From positions 1-6,417 of the forward strand of contig JALVRJ010000082.1 in NCBI GenBank assembly GCA_027031305.1: a stretch of DNA of 6,417 nt, given 5' to 3'. The stretch is from Hyphomicrobiales bacterium. GTDB lineage: Bacteria; Pseudomonadota; Alphaproteobacteria; Rhizobiales; Aestuariivirgaceae. A model generated the notes under the pieces. It was not told the DNA's origin, did no database searches, and saw nothing but the letters and a program-made list of their open reading frames with translations. A program made the translations under genes and the position numbers. Positions 5,418 through 6,417 of the stretch are shown here, one piece after another. Position 1 is the stretch's first letter; each line of letters begins with the position of its first letter.

Positions 5418-6170
5418 ATGAGACAACCACAACACAGAAATCGCGCGCGCGCGCGCGCCAGGCGGCAGCCGAATCCGGCCAACAAGGTCTATGAGAGCAA
5501 CGGGCCCGACGTGAAGGTCCGCGGCACGCCGCAGCAGATCGCCGAAAAGTATTTGCAGCTTGGGCGCGACGCGCTGTCATCGGGCGACGACGTGAAGGCC
5601 GAGAACTTCTTCCAGCACGCCGAGCATTATCTGCGCATCATCGCCGCCGCCCAGGAACAACAGCAGGCCCGCCGCCAGCAACAGCAGCAGCAACAACAGC
5701 AACGGCGCCAGGACACGCAGGAGCGCCGCCGCGGCACCGATGCGGCACAGTCCGAACAGCCGCCCGCCGGCGAACCCGCCCCGGCGGAGACGGCGGCCGA
5801 AGCCCCTTCCAGCGCTGCACGGCAGCCCGCCTCGACCGGAGAAGAAAAGCGCTCCGCCACCGTTGCCCTTGGTGGTGGCGGAGAGTGGGGAGACCAACCA
5901 CCACAGTTCCTGACCACGCCCGCCACGCCGGAGCCGCAGGCCCCGGCCGCGCAATCCGAGAACCGGGCCGACGCGGAAACAACCGGTGGGCAGGGCGCCG
6001 CGAATGGTCGCCGACGGACGACCAGGACGGCCCGCCGCAAGGGCAACGGCAGCGCCACGCGTGCCGCCGCGGAATCGGAAGAGAACGCGGCGCGCCCGGC
6101 GGCCCCCCCCACCGAAACCAATGCCGCCGAAGACGGCGCGGACAAGACCAAGGAGGCGGACCAGGCCTGA
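5418..6170 (+). CDS. DUF4167 domain-containing protein
   Basis: This 250-residue protein carries the alphaproteobacterial DUF4167 domain, recognised from YESNGPDVKVRG (25-36) followed by IAEKYLQLGRDALSSGDD and AENFFQHAEHYLRI (41-74). The function of the family is unknown. Residues 41-74 look like one TPR-type helical hairpin (L-G, A, G-D, A-x2-F, A spacing). Before it is an Arg-rich segment (RNRARARARR, 7-16). After it come a Gln-rich stretch with nine consecutive Gln (87-95), a long disordered Ala/Pro/Glu tail, a short WGDQPPQFL patch (157-165) and a second basic patch (GRRRTTRTARRKG, 197-209). The basic patches suggest nucleic-acid binding; this is inference. I chose the ATG at 5418 because homologues typically begin MRQ; the frame stays open to an ATG at 5313, but that extension is unlike the family. 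The ribosome binding site is weak. A (CG)8 tract lies at codons 9-14 and a run of eight C near codon 229. In many relatives the gene neighbours prmC and clpB; here it does not on its upstream side. Confidence 0.92.
   Translation: MRQPQHRNRARARARRQPNPANKVYESNGPDVKVRGTPQQIAEKYLQLGRDALSSGDDVKAENFFQHAEHYLRIIAAAQEQQQARRQQQQQQQQQRRQDTQERRRGTDAAQSEQPPAGEPAPAETAAEAPSSAARQPASTGEEKRSATVALGGGGEWGDQPPQFLTTPATPEPQAPAAQSENRADAETTGGQGAANGRRRTTRTARRKGNGSATRAAAESEENAARPAAPPTETNAAEDGADKTKEADQA
5442..5458 (+). repeat. (CG)8 dinucleotide repeat within the DUF4167 gene
   Basis: Seventeen bases of strictly alternating C and G encode the alternating Arg/Ala segment at residues 9-14. Alternating CG is the classic Z-DNA-forming sequence. 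Loss or gain of one unit would shift the reading frame near the start of the gene. Confidence 0.9.
6103..6110 (+). repeat. Run of eight C within the DUF4167 gene
   Basis: Eight consecutive C encode part of Ala-Pro-Pro near residues 229-231. The tail downstream keeps the same Ala/Glu/Asp-rich style, so the frame seems correct as given. A one-base miscall or slippage here would change the last 20 or so residues. Confidence 0.85.
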
Positions 6171-6242
6171 ATGCCATCGTCCTTCTTGGCGATGCACCGG
6201 TTGTCTTGCCTTTCCGCGCGGGAAAATGGCGCGAGCGCAAGA

Positions 6243-6265
6243 TTGCGGGAAAGATGCTCCCGCAA
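6243..6265. terminator. Hairpin between convergent genes at the right end
   Basis: TTGCGGGA (6243-6250) and TCCCGCAA (6258-6265) form a perfect 8-bp stem with a 7-base loop. The element lies 72 bases after the DUF4167 stop and 5 bases after the stop of the minus-strand partial gene, so it is well placed to serve both as a transcript end. No U run of four or more follows on either strand. Confidence 0.45.
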
Positions 6266-6270
6266 GAGCG

Positions 6271-6417
6271 TCATCCCTTGACGCCGGCGAAGGGCGCGGA
6301 CGGGGCATCCGCGTCCAGCGGCCAGCGAGGGCGGGCGGAAACCGACAGCGGCGCCACTTCGCCGCGCAACAGCTTCAGAGCGCCGCCATGGTGGCCCATG
6401 CCGGCGCTCTGAAGCTG
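6271..6417 (-). CDS. C-terminal end of an unrecognised protein (partial)
   Basis: A minus-strand frame open from the right edge gives 48 residues (includes GHHGGALKLLRGEVAPLSV, ends FAGVKG) and stops with TGA at 6271-6273. Third codon positions are strongly G/C, as in the real genes here, and the stop is immediately followed by a hairpin, so it is plausibly the end of a true gene convergent with the DUF4167 gene. I do not recognise the family. The first 16 codons coincide with a near-perfect palindrome at the window edge, so that part may be unreliable. An internal ATG at 6397-6399 could make it a very short independent ORF, but no ribosome binding site supports that. Confidence 0.45.
   Translation of the reverse strand, partial: QLQSAGMGHHGGALKLLRGEVAPLSVSARPRWPLDADAPSAPFAGVKG
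6370..6417. repeat. Near-perfect 48-base palindrome at the window edge
   Basis: CAGCTTCAGAGCGCCG (6370-6385) is the exact reverse complement of 6402-6417. After one C/C mismatch (6386 with 6401) the pairing resumes with CATGG (6387-6391) and CCATG (6396-6400), leaving a 4-base loop. That is 21 base pairs in all. It ends at the last base of the window, so its true extent is unknown. Confidence 0.9.

Noticed and set aside
4874..5485. Upstream in-frame extension of trcR to a 449-codon frame.
   Set aside because: It crosses a good promoter and a strong ribosome binding site for the start at 4873, and its sequence looks non-coding.

Overview
The window looks like a chromosomal segment of a GC-rich alphaproteobacterium. 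Two of its genes belong to families known essentially only from Alphaproteobacteria: the DUF1013/TrcR cell-cycle regulator and the DUF4167 protein. The ribosomal protein L36 is of the cysteine-free type usual in that class, and GlnD is a long, typical alphaproteobacterial form. The order cannot be fixed from the sequence alone. There are no phage, transposon, CRISPR, tRNA or rRNA signatures. This is housekeeping DNA with several overlooked small elements.

Layout, left to right. Positions 1-283 hold no recognisable gene. The minus-strand gene glnD (284-3088) makes the bifunctional PII uridylyltransferase / uridylyl-removing enzyme that reports glutamine status. A possible 31-codon upstream ORF overlaps the glnD start by ATGA. 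Divergent from glnD is a short exported PEBP/YbhB-like protein (3284-3673, plus). It converges on a tiny rpmJ gene (3837-3962, minus) for zinc-free L36, with paired inverted repeats between them. rpmJ has its own good promoter and a GC-rich, hairpin-filled leader. Upstream of it, on the same strand, lies trcR (4136-4873), with a convincing promoter at 4952-4980. A 544-base intergenic region (4874-5417) follows. It holds that promoter and several strong hairpins, including a 16-bp-paired element at 5264-5317. The DUF4167 gene (5418-6170, plus) follows, and at the right edge is the C-terminal end of an unrecognised minus-strand gene (6271-6417).

Functionally the window mixes nitrogen signalling (GlnD), translation (L36), cell-cycle transcription (TrcR) and an uncharacterised, probably nucleic-acid-binding protein (DUF4167). 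I see no evidence that they form one pathway; rpmJ and trcR are simply co-oriented neighbours. I found no convincing new multi-gene system. The best leads are regulatory: a seven-G tract in the trcR promoter spacer, structured leaders of rpmJ and of the DUF4167 gene, a CG dinucleotide repeat early in the DUF4167 gene, and a near-perfect 48-base palindrome ending exactly at the window edge.
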